Below are positions 51,351-59,701 of a DNA stretch of 64,000 nt, in pieces (within the stretch, counting starts at the first letter, position 1; each line of letters starts with the position of its first letter). The stretch covers positions 3,679,501 through 3,743,500 of the forward strand of contig CP060499.1 of assembly GCA_024760525.1 (NCBI GenBank), written 5' to 3'. The stretch comes from Nitrospira sp. (GTDB lineage Bacteria; Nitrospirota; Nitrospiria; Nitrospirales; Nitrospiraceae). The notes below the pieces were generated by a model. It was not told where the DNA came from, ran no database searches, and saw only the letters and a list, made by a program, of their open reading frames with translations. Position numbers and translations under genes: made by a program.

Positions 51351-52526
51351 TCAGAAACCTGCCTTCTTAATCCGTTCCACCGCTTCCGCCAACCGTTCTT
51401 TGGATGTGCAGAGCGTCATGCGGATGTACCCCTCCCCTGGGGCTCCGAACCCATTGCCGGGCGTTGTCACGATCCCGGCCTTTTCCAACAAATGCGCAGT
51501 AAACGAGGTCGACGTATAGCCCTTCGGGACCGTCACCCACACATAGAACGCCGCCGGCGGCGGATTCACTTCTAACCCCAAGTTCTTGAGGCCGGGGATC
51601 AGCGTGTCTCGACGATCTTGGTATGTTTTTCTCAAGCTGTCGGTGACAGAATCGTCCAGGCCCAAGGCCGTAATGCCGGCTTCTTGAACCGCCTCAAAAC
51701 AGCCGGAGTCCAGATTGCTCTTCACCTTGCCCAGTCCGCCCAAGACATCTTTATTGCCGACGGCAAAGCCGATGCGCCATCCGGTCATGTTGTACGTCTT
51801 GGAAAGCGAATGGAACTCGACTCCCACATCCTTTGCGCCGTCAACCTCCATGAAGCTCGTCGGCCGACGCCCGTCGTAGTAAATCTCTGAATAGGCCGCA
51901 TCATGGCACACGATGACCTGGTGTTCCTGGGCGAAATCCACGACGCGCTTGAAGTAGTCCTTGGTCATAATCACCGAGGTGGGATTGTTCGGCGAATTGA
52001 GCCACATCAGCTTGGCTTTCTTGGCCACGTCCTTGGGAATGGCATTCAGATCCGGCAGGAACCCGTTCGCTTTCGTCAGCGGCATGAAGTGAGACACGCC
52101 CCCCGAAAAACCGGTGCCGACGGGATACACCGGATAGCCCGGACTCGGAACCAGCACGACATCGCCGGGATCGACAAAGGCCAGATGAATGTGTCCGATC
52201 CCTTCCTTCGAGCCGATCAAAGTCAGAACTTCGTTGGCGGCATCGAGCGTCACATTGAAACGTTGTTTGTACCAGCCAGCCACGGCTTTCCTGAAGGACA
52301 ACATCCCTTCATAGGAGGGATATTGGTGGTGTTTGGGGTTCTTGGCTGCTGCGGCCAAACTGTCGATAATTGGGGCCGGCGTGGGCAAATCAGGATCGCC
52401 GATACCGAGATTGATGATATCGACTCCGCGGGCGATGGCCTCTTGCTTCATTTTGTCGATAGCGGCAAAGAGGTACGGCGGTAAGGTCTTGATGCGCGTC
52501 GCGACTTCAATCGGGAAACCGGCCAT
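51351..52526 (-). CDS. dapL: LL-diaminopimelate aminotransferase
   Basis: A 391-residue class-I PLP aminotransferase. ATG 52526 is chosen because AAAGGAG lies upstream, rejecting a longer frame. Family marks are RIKTLPPYLFAAIDKMK, INLGIGDPDLPTP, LNSPNNPTSVIM, and the PLP lysine in SLSKTYNMTGWRIGF. Together with lysA-dapA-dapB it makes lysine by the one-step DapL route, bypassing succinylated intermediates, as known for Nitrospirae, Chlamydiae and plants. Some paralogues act on other amino acids, but the DapL reading fits this window best. Confidence 0.9.
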   Translation of the reverse strand: MAGFPIEVATRIKTLPPYLFAAIDKMKQEAIARGVDIINLGIGDPDLPTPAPIIDSLAAAAKNPKHHQYPSYEGMLSFRKAVAGWYKQRFNVTLDAANEVLTLIGSKEGIGHIHLAFVDPGDVVLVPSPGYPVYPVGTGFSGGVSHFMPLTKANGFLPDLNAIPKDVAKKAKLMWLNSPNNPTSVIMTKDYFKRVVDFAQEHQVIVCHDAAYSEIYYDGRRPTSFMEVDGAKDVGVEFHSLSKTYNMTGWRIGFAVGNKDVLGGLGKVKSNLDSGCFEAVQEAGITALGLDDSVTDSLRKTYQDRRDTLIPGLKNLGLEVNPPPAAFYVWVTVPKGYTSTSFTAHLLEKAGIVTTPGNGFGAPGEGYIRMTLCTSKERLAEAVERIKKAGF

Positions 52527-52650
52527 TATGGTCTCGCTCCTTTCATGCGTATCAGCCAGCTGACGACGATCGGGGTTCAACCGGAGGTCTAGCGGCTGCT
52601 CTGAGTCAGTTGAATCAAGATGCTAGGTTACTTCAGCGCAGCGTCGGCAA

Positions 52651-53337
52651 TCAACGTGCGGAATTCAGTAGGTGGGCAACAAGCCGGTCCGCTACAGCAT
52701 GCGATGGGGAAAGGTGAGGAACTGCCGTTGCTTTCACTTGAGGAGCCGTAAGACGCGCTTTCATCAAATCCTGGGCACATTCACGGCATAACGAATCGAT
52801 TCCGCCTTCCTCCATCTCCAAATGGAACAGAAGGCCATACGCACGATCCCCATACCGAAATGCCTGCAAGGGCGCAATCTCGGATCCCGCCAAAGGCACA
52901 CAGTCTTTTGGCAGATCAAAGATCTCACCGTGCCATTCGAAGACGTCGAAAGCCTCGGGACCCGTCCCAAACACGGGATCCTGTTTCCCCTCATCAGTCA
53001 GGCGAACAGGTGTCATGCCGATTTCCAAGGCCTTGCCAGGTCGGATGGAGGAGCCAAGCGCTTTGGCCATGAACTGGCTTCCCAAGCACACCCCGATCAC
53101 CGGCTTACCAGCGTGAAGCGCAGCTCTGATGAAGTCGGTTTCTTCATGGATCCACATTCCCGGATCATTCACCGACATCGGACCGCCCATGACGATCAGC
53201 AAGTCCCCCGCATCTTTGGGCACGCCATCCTTCGGGACAAGAGAATATTCAAGGCTCACGCCGCGCTTGGCGAGGGCCGTTGCGAACGCTCCGGGACCTT
53301 CGAAGGGAACATGTTGGAGGCAGAAAGCTTTCGGCAT
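52651..53337 (-). CDS. Class-I glutamine amidotransferase (GuaA N-terminus-like)
   Basis: About 228 residues, starting at MPKAFCLQH. The nucleophile cysteine is in GVCLGSQFMAKALGS, and the histidine-glutamate pair is in the C-terminal part (LLFHLEMEEGG). It resembles stand-alone GMP-synthase glutaminase domains annotated in many genomes as glutamine amidotransferase. No synthetase domain is attached. It is divergent from the glycosidase gene at 53459 with 121 bases between. Its acceptor is unknown. Confidence 0.85.
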   Translation of the reverse strand: MPKAFCLQHVPFEGPGAFATALAKRGVSLEYSLVPKDGVPKDAGDLLIVMGGPMSVNDPGMWIHEETDFIRAALHAGKPVIGVCLGSQFMAKALGSSIRPGKALEIGMTPVRLTDEGKQDPVFGTGPEAFDVFEWHGEIFDLPKDCVPLAGSEIAPLQAFRYGDRAYGLLFHLEMEEGGIDSLCRECAQDLMKARLTAPQVKATAVPHLSPSHAVADRLVAHLLNSAR

Positions 53338-53458
53338 CTTCGTCCGACTTGGCAGAAACGACGAGAGGTACGACCTGGACTTTCGGTCGGTGGATACATA
53401 CACTGTCCCTACGAAGGCAGCAAGAGAAGAATCTCCCGGCAAAACGGGTCAGAAACGT

Positions 53459-55414
53459 ATGCCACCCCCCGCGGCGCAAACAATCCTCAGCCGGCCAATA
53501 CCTCAAAACCTCAGTGATGTCAGTTTTCCCCGGCGTCAGCGTTTTCACACCTCACCTGGCGATTGGCGCGACGAGGTCCTCTACTTTCTCCTCGTCGATC
53601 GGTTCAGCGATGGGAAAGAATCATCCAGACCGCTTCTCGATCGGAGCCGTCGTTCGTCGTTTCGACCTCAAGGGCATGATGGGCAATCGTGGCGGTGGGA
53701 TCGCTGGGCCGAATCGGGTGCGCATCGATGGCAGGGAGGAACGCTCAGCGGTGTATCGTCCAAGCTCGGCTATCTGCATGACTTGGGTGTCACCACGCTG
53801 TGGTTGAGTCCCGTGTTCAAACAGCGCGGGCACCTCGACACGTTTCATGGCTATGGGATTCAGCATTTCTTAGATGTAGATCCTCGATTCGGAACCAGGA
53901 ACGATCTGGTTGCGCTGGTCGAAGCCGCCCACTCGCACGGCATCCGCATCATCCTTGACATTATTTTCAACCATTCCGGGTTCAATTGGGTCTATCCGGG
54001 AGGTGTTCAAGAGCCTCCATACAAACCGTTTCCGGATCGCTACGCCTTTGGTTCCTGGTTGGGACGAACGGGTGAGGAGATCGGTGACACCATCACGGAC
54101 CTTGAAACCGGTGTTTGGCCGACTGAACTGCAGGCCATCGATTGCTACACCAGAGCGGGCATGGGAAATCTCGGGGCCGGCAGTCTGGACGACCCCAACG
54201 CGGAACATAAGCGAACAGATTTTTTTACCTTGCGAGACTTCGGGCTCAGCTCGCGCGGAGTGCTCGATCACCTGGCTGCGTGTTATCGCTACTGGATCGC
54301 CCTCACTGACTGCGATGGTTTTCGCATCGATACCTTGAAGCATGTGTCGTTCGAAGAAGGACGGAATTTCTGTGGTGCGATCAAGGAGTTTGCCGCCAAT
54401 CTTGGCAAGGCCAATTTCCTGCTGGTCGGTGAAGTGGCCGGGGGCGACTTTGCGCAGGATCGCTACCTGGATGTACTTGGACGAAACCTTGATGCGGCGT
54501 TGGATATCGGCGAGATGCGGATTGCGCTTCATGAGGTCGCCAAAGGGCTGGACTCTCCACAGGCATACTTCGACGGCTTCGACGCGGGCAACGCAGAGAT
54601 GGGATCACATCGGAATATCGGCCAACGGCATGTCTCCATCTTGGATGACCACGACCATGTCTTTGGCCAAAAGATCCGCTTCTCCAGCGAAGCGGCGTCG
54701 GAAGAGCAAGTGGTTGCCGGCGTGGCGCTGCAGTTGTTCACGCTGGGCATTCCATGCGTGTACTATGGAACAGAACAATCCTTCGCCGGGCCGGAAGAGT
54801 CCGAGCGTCGGTTTCTCCCCGGCTGGAAGGGCGGCGACTATGCCGACCGGTATCTGCGCGAGACCATGTTCGGCCCGGAGCATCCTCGAGCCCCTGGACG
54901 TGCAGGCTTGTCAGCGACCAATGGTCTCGACCAGAGCCTTCCAGGTTTCGGTCCATTTGGGACGGCAGGCGCACACTGCTTCGACCCTCATTTTCACACC
55001 TATCGCAGGATTGCAGCGCTCACGGCAGTTCGCGCACAATTCCCGGTGTTGCGGGTGGGGCGGCAATACTCGCGGCCGATCTCGCTATTCAATGGGCCAT
55101 TTCTCTTTCGAGGGCCGGGTGAACTCGTCGCATGGTCGAGAATTCTCAGTGATGAAGAAGCCTTATGCGTGATGAATGCCCATGGGACGCAAGTTCGAGG
55201 CGGCGATGTGGTGGTGGATGCGGATCTGAACCCGGAGGGTTCGACGCTCACGGTTGTTGCGAACAGTATGGAAGCGGGAAGTGGAACGTCCGTGGGAATA
55301 GCTCATCCGGTTGGATCACAGCTTCCAATCACGCGACGCGCCGACGGCACGTCCTTCGTCGAGATTCGTAACATTGCTCCTTCCGGCGTGATCGTCGCGA
55401 TCAATCATCCGTAA
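53459..55414 (+). CDS. GH13-family alpha-glycosidase (alpha-amylase-like)
   Basis: About 651 residues from ATG 53459; the true start may be slightly later because no clear ribosome-binding site is present. The catalytic barrel has the four GH13 regions: IILDIIFNHS (region I), GFRIDTLKHV with the nucleophile Asp (region II), LLVGEVAGG with the acid Glu (region III) and ILDDHDHV (region IV, where the usual N-H-D reads D-H-D). The N-terminal YFLLVDRFSDG and the C-terminal beta domain are present. There is no signal peptide, so it is probably cytoplasmic. It could be an alpha-amylase, a maltogenic enzyme or a trehalose-synthase relative. Confidence 0.88.
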   Translation: MPPPAAQTILSRPIPQNLSDVSFPRRQRFHTSPGDWRDEVLYFLLVDRFSDGKESSRPLLDRSRRSSFRPQGHDGQSWRWDRWAESGAHRWQGGTLSGVSSKLGYLHDLGVTTLWLSPVFKQRGHLDTFHGYGIQHFLDVDPRFGTRNDLVALVEAAHSHGIRIILDIIFNHSGFNWVYPGGVQEPPYKPFPDRYAFGSWLGRTGEEIGDTITDLETGVWPTELQAIDCYTRAGMGNLGAGSLDDPNAEHKRTDFFTLRDFGLSSRGVLDHLAACYRYWIALTDCDGFRIDTLKHVSFEEGRNFCGAIKEFAANLGKANFLLVGEVAGGDFAQDRYLDVLGRNLDAALDIGEMRIALHEVAKGLDSPQAYFDGFDAGNAEMGSHRNIGQRHVSILDDHDHVFGQKIRFSSEAASEEQVVAGVALQLFTLGIPCVYYGTEQSFAGPEESERRFLPGWKGGDYADRYLRETMFGPEHPRAPGRAGLSATNGLDQSLPGFGPFGTAGAHCFDPHFHTYRRIAALTAVRAQFPVLRVGRQYSRPISLFNGPFLFRGPGELVAWSRILSDEEALCVMNAHGTQVRGGDVVVDADLNPEGSTLTVVANSMEAGSGTSVGIAHPVGSQLPITRRADGTSFVEIRNIAPSGVIVAINHP

Positions 55415-55595
55415 GCGCTGGGACCTTGGCAAGGAAACTAGAGATCCCTAGCGCACCCGATCGTGCCTCGTTGACAATCGGCAAGAAGTCCTCGTACCTT
55501 TCCGTCCGATAGATGCACTGCTTCACTGTTACACAGCAAGCCTATCGTCTGACGACAGGGTTTGCTTCACACAGGGGCTGAGGTATACTTGAATC

Positions 55596-55814
55596 ATGTC
55601 GATCAATCTGCCTCTTAAGAGTATGACACTCCAGGAGAAACTGGCAGTGATGGAGTCCTTGTGGGAAGACCTTGCCGGAACTCCGGAAGCCATTGAGTCT
55701 CCTTCCTGGCACAAGACCATCCTCGATGAGCGCCGTCAGCGGGTTACTGATGGAACGACTCGATTCGTCGATTGGGAAACCGCGAAGCAGGATATCCGCA
55801 ACAAGCTGTCGTGA
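55596..55814 (+). CDS. Antitoxin of ParE-type module
   Basis: A 72-residue protein of the addiction-module-component family (PF09720 type): MTLQEKLAVMESLWEDL is the helical start, PSWHKTILDERRQRV the middle part, and VDWETAKQDI the end. Such proteins are encoded directly upstream of a ParE/RelE toxin and neutralise it. The next gene starts inside its stop codon (GTGA overlap), so the pair is translationally coupled. It forms part of a small accessory cassette. Confidence 0.85.
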   Translation: MSINLPLKSMTLQEKLAVMESLWEDLAGTPEAIESPSWHKTILDERRQRVTDGTTRFVDWETAKQDIRNKLS

Positions 55815-56110
55815 GAATTGAGATCCTCGACGAGGCTCAGGAGGATCTGATTCATGGCTTCCGCTTCTATGAAGGACGGGAGGCCGGACTTGGCACGTAC
55901 TTCCTCGACTGTTTATACTCCGACATCGATTCCCTTCATGCGCACGCCGGGATTCATCAAGTCGTGCACGGCTATCATCGTGCTCTTTCCAGGAAGTTTC
56001 CGTTTGCGATCTATTACAGCCGAGAGGGAGAGATCGTTCGTGTTCAGGCAGTACTCGACTGCCGGAGAAATCCGTTCTGGATCAGGACAAGATTGACGGG
56101 TGATAAGTAG
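55811..56110 (+). CDS. ParE/RelE-family toxin
   Basis: A 99-residue protein. GTG 55811 is chosen because it overlaps the antitoxin stop, giving VRIEILDEAQEDLIHGFRFYEGREAGLG, the common ParE start. The C-terminal YHRALSRKFPFAIYYSREGEIVRVQAVLDCRRNP carries the conserved basic and F-x-I-Y-Y elements. ParE toxins target gyrase; RelE types cleave ribosome-bound mRNA. The overlap of its end with the next long frame is not meaningful. Confidence 0.85.
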   Translation: MRIEILDEAQEDLIHGFRFYEGREAGLGTYFLDCLYSDIDSLHAHAGIHQVVHGYHRALSRKFPFAIYYSREGEIVRVQAVLDCRRNPFWIRTRLTGDK

Positions 56111-56137
56111 CCGGTTCCGGTCAACCGCTAGCGAACC

Positions 56138-56263
56138 ATGCCCACCACCCTTCGCACCATCTGCAACGACATCACCACACTTCACGTTGATGCGATCGTC
56201 AATGCGGCGAACGAGTCTCTGCGTCCCGGCGGTGGGGTATGCGGGGCCATCCGACCAATCTGA
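56138..56263 (+). pseudogene. Truncated macrodomain (O-acetyl-ADP-ribose deacetylase) fragment
   Basis: A 41-codon frame beginning MPTTLRTICNDITTLHVDAI and continuing VNAANESLRPGGGVCGAIRP. It matches the first quarter of a macrodomain, including the D-I-T-x-L-x-V-D-A-I-V-N-A-A-N and G-G-G-V-x-G-A-I motifs that bind ADP-ribose. It stops at 56261; a normal macrodomain has about 140-180 residues. The remainder is missing, and the following sequence is unrelated, so this is a truncated relic. Confidence 0.7.
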
Positions 56264-56324
56264 CAAGTCGAATACTCTTGCACCGCTGGCAGTGCGTCCA
56301 GGCCTGCGCTACAATCGGCGTATC

Positions 56325-57143
56325 GTGAAACGCTCCATCAAGGACGCCGATGATCTACGCTGGCTGATCGGCCATACGGGCGGTTTCCGCTCCGGCTATG
56401 TGACCGACATACAGATATCCAAGCGCCGCCTCTTCGACGAAGGATCCGGACGTGAGATCCCGGCCGGTACGACCATCTCAGTCACCATCCGGTACGAGGT
56501 GCGCGGGTTGATTCGAGTGGCCAAGCTCACCATGACCGGCGTGACGGATTTTTCGGTCTTCGAGCAGGATGGGGCCGACTGCTCATCACTCAGCATTATC
56601 CAGACGGAACTCAGCGCCGGGAAACTGCGTTTCTGGTTTGATCCGCAGGGGGAATTGTATGTCGTGTGCGATGAGGCGCATCTGGAGGAAGTCGCGACGC
56701 CCTTCGTGACGGCCCAACAGGCTGCGGAACTCGCTCGATGGACCTTCCAAGGTCGGACTGCCGAGGGTCCCACGGTCCAGTGGCTGTTAAACGAGCTGGA
56801 CCAGGCCGGTTTGCCTTGCGTGTGGCGAGAAACGAAGCGGGCGGTTGCCGTCCATCCGGCGGTGCAGTGGGAGGGTGATCTGATCCCGGCAGGCGATTCT
56901 ACGGCCAATGAGGACAACATGGTTCATGTCATGGCCTATGGCCCACTGGAAGGGCACGGGTTCGGTCTCATGCTACGAGTGTTTGGTATGCAGGACCGGC
57001 AGATGAGCCGTATTCTCGAGATCCTTGCCGATCACATCACTCAACATTTTCCCGGCAATTGTCTCGTCGGCACGACGATCATACCGGGCCGCGAATGGGA
57101 AACCTGGCTGATTCGAGAACACTATTCACGACGAAATGGGTGA
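56325..57143 (+). CDS. Hypothetical protein, 272 aa
   Basis: The start at GTG 56325 (VKRSIKDADDLRWLIGHTGG) is preferred because upstream in-frame codons lie inside the macrodomain relic and read as noise. No domain is recognised. A beta-rich N-terminal half (TTISVTIRYEVRGLIRVAKLTMTGV) is followed by a more helical part ending GREWETWLIREHYSRRNG. It is soluble, with no signal peptide. Its position next to a toxin-antitoxin pair and a gene relic suggests an accessory locus. Confidence 0.6.
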   Translation: MKRSIKDADDLRWLIGHTGGFRSGYVTDIQISKRRLFDEGSGREIPAGTTISVTIRYEVRGLIRVAKLTMTGVTDFSVFEQDGADCSSLSIIQTELSAGKLRFWFDPQGELYVVCDEAHLEEVATPFVTAQQAAELARWTFQGRTAEGPTVQWLLNELDQAGLPCVWRETKRAVAVHPAVQWEGDLIPAGDSTANEDNMVHVMAYGPLEGHGFGLMLRVFGMQDRQMSRILEILADHITQHFPGNCLVGTTIIPGREWETWLIREHYSRRNG

Positions 57144-57166
57144 GAAGAAGGAATCTGAAGGGCGGA

Positions 57167-57904
57167 TCAGTGCGCGTGTTCCGGGGAATACCGTCCGTTA
57201 CCGTTCCCATTTGAAAAGCCGTTTGTGCCGCTGCCGTTTACATAGCCTGAAACATTGTGAGCCGTGCCGTTTCCGTTCGTCTGTTTACCCTTTCCATTGA
57301 CACATTCGACCAAGGCCCACAGCCGTAGCGGGTTCACACTCTGCTTCCGGGCAATATGCAACGATGTCCCCTCTAACACGGTATTGAGCGACAAATCCGT
57401 CCGCCAGCCTAGATGCTTGGTCAAAGGAGAGAGCACTTTTTCTACGGCTGCGATCACCTTGTTGCCGTTGCTGAAATGGTTCAACATGATGATGCGGCCC
57501 CCTGGTCGGCAGACCCGAATCATCTCATTGACCACCTTGCGATAGTCGGGAACCGCCGTCACGACATAGGCTGCGACAACGGTATCGAAGCTGTCATCAG
57601 CGAACTCCATCGCTCCTGCATCCATCCGATGAAGCTGGATGTGATCAAGGCGGTGGGCTTCTGCCTTTTCCTTCGCTTTTGCAAGCATACCCTCTGACAA
57701 ATCAATTCCCACAATGCGGCAATGTCGGGGATACATCGGAAGAGCCAACCCGGTTCCCACGCCCACTTCGAGAATCTGCTCATTCGGTTGCACATCGAGG
57801 TTGCGAATGGCTGATTCTCGCCCTTCCTGGAAGACCTTGCCGAAAACGTGATCGTAGAACCCCGCGTAGGAGGTATAAACACGTTCAATTTTATGGAGAT
57901 CCAT
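57167..57904 (-). CDS. SAM-dependent methyltransferase, PmtA/UbiE-like
   Basis: A 245-residue class-I methyltransferase. ATG 57904 is chosen because GGAGGAAGG directly precedes it. Motif I reads ILEVGVGTGLALPMYP, motif II is near GIDLSEGMLAKAKEKA, and the post-motif region is MDAGAMEFADDSFDTVVAAYVV with RPGGRIIMLNHF. The likely target is phosphatidylethanolamine or a similar lipid. Residues about 205-245 form an asparagine-glycine-rich tail ending in histidines, which is absent from most relatives. Confidence 0.82.
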   Translation of the reverse strand: MDLHKIERVYTSYAGFYDHVFGKVFQEGRESAIRNLDVQPNEQILEVGVGTGLALPMYPRHCRIVGIDLSEGMLAKAKEKAEAHRLDHIQLHRMDAGAMEFADDSFDTVVAAYVVTAVPDYRKVVNEMIRVCRPGGRIIMLNHFSNGNKVIAAVEKVLSPLTKHLGWRTDLSLNTVLEGTSLHIARKQSVNPLRLWALVECVNGKGKQTNGNGTAHNVSGYVNGSGTNGFSNGNGNGRYSPEHAH

Positions 57905-58162
57905 GCCTTCCTCCAAACCTCAAACGACCTACTCTCTGCGTGCCTCAAGCTGCAGAGTGGCAGACAGCTATGCCGACGCGGGATAGAATTTAAATTATGG
58001 CGGGGAACCTGTGGTGCAAGGCCCGCCGGAACGCAGCCCGCCGTACTGTAGCCAACTCATCCTCATCAGTCAACAAATTCTTGGAGGAATAGTGAAGTAG
58101 GTATATTCCTAGGCCCCCGCTTGGAAAAAATGAGTGATTCATGGCCTTGGCTGCCTTGATTC

Positions 58163-58816
58163 GTGCGTCGTTCCTATGTGATAGCTACAGCCATGATCCT
58201 GGCCGGCCTCTTTGCAAGCGCCTTGTGTCTCGGGTTGATCGTCGGTGATTGGTTGTATTTTATCCGGCTGACCCCTGACGCCATCCGGTATGGCTGCCGT
58301 ATCGCGAAGCATCAAGATCAATGGCCCGGAACGGTGCTCGCGACCGTGCGCGATCGCTTCACGCCTGACGGCCTGTTGATGCTTCCGCACGGAGTCGCCC
58401 GGTTTTACCCGGAATTATCCCAGATTGCGATCCGCCCTCAGTACCGATTCTTCTCGAAGAATTTCCGTACCGCCTGGCCGGTGAAGGGGCTGATCCATCT
58501 TGCTCCCCAAGATCAAGCACTGGGAACGTTCTGCGTAAAGCGCATTCCATGGTCGTCGGCGCTCATCACATTGTTGTGGTTTGCGGTCGTCTTGCTGGGG
58601 TCTCTCACCTTCGTGATTCAGTACACCATGGAAGATGGATTTACGTCGTTGGGGGGGACGTTCTTGGGGATCGGCATTGTCGGCCTTGCAGGCATGGTCG
58701 TGCTGTTCGGATTCATCACGGTCACGTTTTCTTTCCGGCTGGAAGACAGCCGTCTCATGAAAGTTCACGACGAGTTGCGCGACGCGATTGCAGGTCCTGG
58801 ATACCCAGCTAGCTGA
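58163..58816 (+). CDS. Hypothetical membrane protein, 217 aa
   Basis: The start is GTG 58163. Hydrophobic helices are at about residues 6-30 (VIATAMILAGLFASALCLGLIV), 133-152 and 165-190. The soluble segment between the first and second helices (about 31-130) contains basic and aromatic residues (FRTAWPVKGLIHLAPQD). No domain is recognised. The C-terminal tail is polar. It is convergent with the small hypothetical gene at 58809, with an eight-base overlap. Confidence 0.65.
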   Translation: MRRSYVIATAMILAGLFASALCLGLIVGDWLYFIRLTPDAIRYGCRIAKHQDQWPGTVLATVRDRFTPDGLLMLPHGVARFYPELSQIAIRPQYRFFSKNFRTAWPVKGLIHLAPQDQALGTFCVKRIPWSSALITLLWFAVVLLGSLTFVIQYTMEDGFTSLGGTFLGIGIVGLAGMVVLFGFITVTFSFRLEDSRLMKVHDELRDAIAGPGYPAS

Positions 58817-59153
58817 GAAACAAGTCTAGAAAATGATCGTATTCGGCCGGCAAGTCCAAGGCAGATCGGTTGCGGGCAAGGCCGGCGATGATCCCCCGAT
58901 GCTTTTTGACAAGACCGGAGGTCTTAAAGGCGTGCCGGAACTGCTGCCATCGCAAGGTGGGATCGTTTACAATCCGAACTTGTTCGTCCTTCGGCAGCGC
59001 ATGGACGGCTGTCGTCAAGGTTCGAATGGCTTTTTCCACGCTCTCATAGGGTGGAGCCAATTTGAGCTGGGTATAGAAACACTCCAGGTGGCGGCGGAAT
59101 TCATCTTTAAGGAACTGGAGCGGGTCGCTGGAAATCAGTTCAGCACCTTCCAT
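58809..59153 (-). CDS. Hypothetical protein, 114 aa
   Basis: A charged, helical 114-residue protein with no recognised domain (SSDPLQFLKDEFRRHLECFY at the start, KTSGLVKKHRGIIAGLARNR near the end). No signal peptide or membrane helix is present. It is divergent from the His-rich lipoprotein gene. Coding status rests on composition and length only; a ribosome-binding site is not evident. Confidence 0.5.
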   Translation of the reverse strand: MEGAELISSDPLQFLKDEFRRHLECFYTQLKLAPPYESVEKAIRTLTTAVHALPKDEQVRIVNDPTLRWQQFRHAFKTSGLVKKHRGIIAGLARNRSALDLPAEYDHFLDLFLS

Positions 59154-59215
59154 GGTCAGTCAGGTGAATGATACGGTATGAAGACGGAACGGAACAACTC
59201 TTCAATGGAGGACGT

Positions 59216-59701
59216 ATGAAGCGGATGTTTGTCGGGTTACTTGGTCTGTTCACCGCAATCGTGATGGTCGGCTGCTCCTCGCCCCACCATCACCATGGCA
59301 TGATGGGAGGCGGCAAAAGCGAGGCCTATTGGCAGAAGGGCCAGCAAGATATGGCCTCCTTGATCGACAAAACTGTGAAAGATCCTGATAAAGCACAGCA
59401 GGTCAAGAACATCGCCGGCGAAATCGTCAACGAACTGAAGACAGGCCGAGAGCAGGAACGTGCCTATCACCGGCAACTTTATACATTGAATGCCAGCTAT
59501 ACAGCGCCGCCCGAAGAGTTTTCCAAGGTCCTCGACGAGGCAAGCACTCAACGAACGAAAACTTCAGCGAAGGTTCTCGCTCTGCGATTCAAGATGAAAG
59601 AGTTGATGACCGCCGATGAATGGAAGGCCCTGACCGATAAAATGCTGTCGTATAGCGGTCGGTACCAGCACGGAGATGCGGGGGCAAAGACCGGCTATTG
59701 A
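59216..59701 (+). CDS. Spy/CpxP-like lipoprotein with His-rich start
   Basis: ATG 59216 is preceded by GGAGG, so the longer in-frame reading is rejected. A lipoprotein signal peptide ends MVGC; the mature protein starts CSSPHHHHGMMGGG, four consecutive histidines and two methionines that could bind copper or nickel. The rest (about residues 45-150) is helical, with an LTDKMLSYSGRY end, and resembles the periplasmic Spy/CpxP hairpin in layout. It is 161 residues. Convergent with the beta-propeller lipoprotein gene, whose end overlaps by seven bases. Confidence 0.72.
   Translation: MKRMFVGLLGLFTAIVMVGCSSPHHHHGMMGGGKSEAYWQKGQQDMASLIDKTVKDPDKAQQVKNIAGEIVNELKTGREQERAYHRQLYTLNASYTAPPEEFSKVLDEASTQRTKTSAKVLALRFKMKELMTADEWKALTDKMLSYSGRYQHGDAGAKTGY

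Noticed and set aside
56100..56324. Extending the hypothetical gene at 56325 to an ATG/TTG-type start near 56100
   Set aside because: The extra 75 residues are an out-of-frame reading of the macrodomain relic with serine- and arginine-rich noise.
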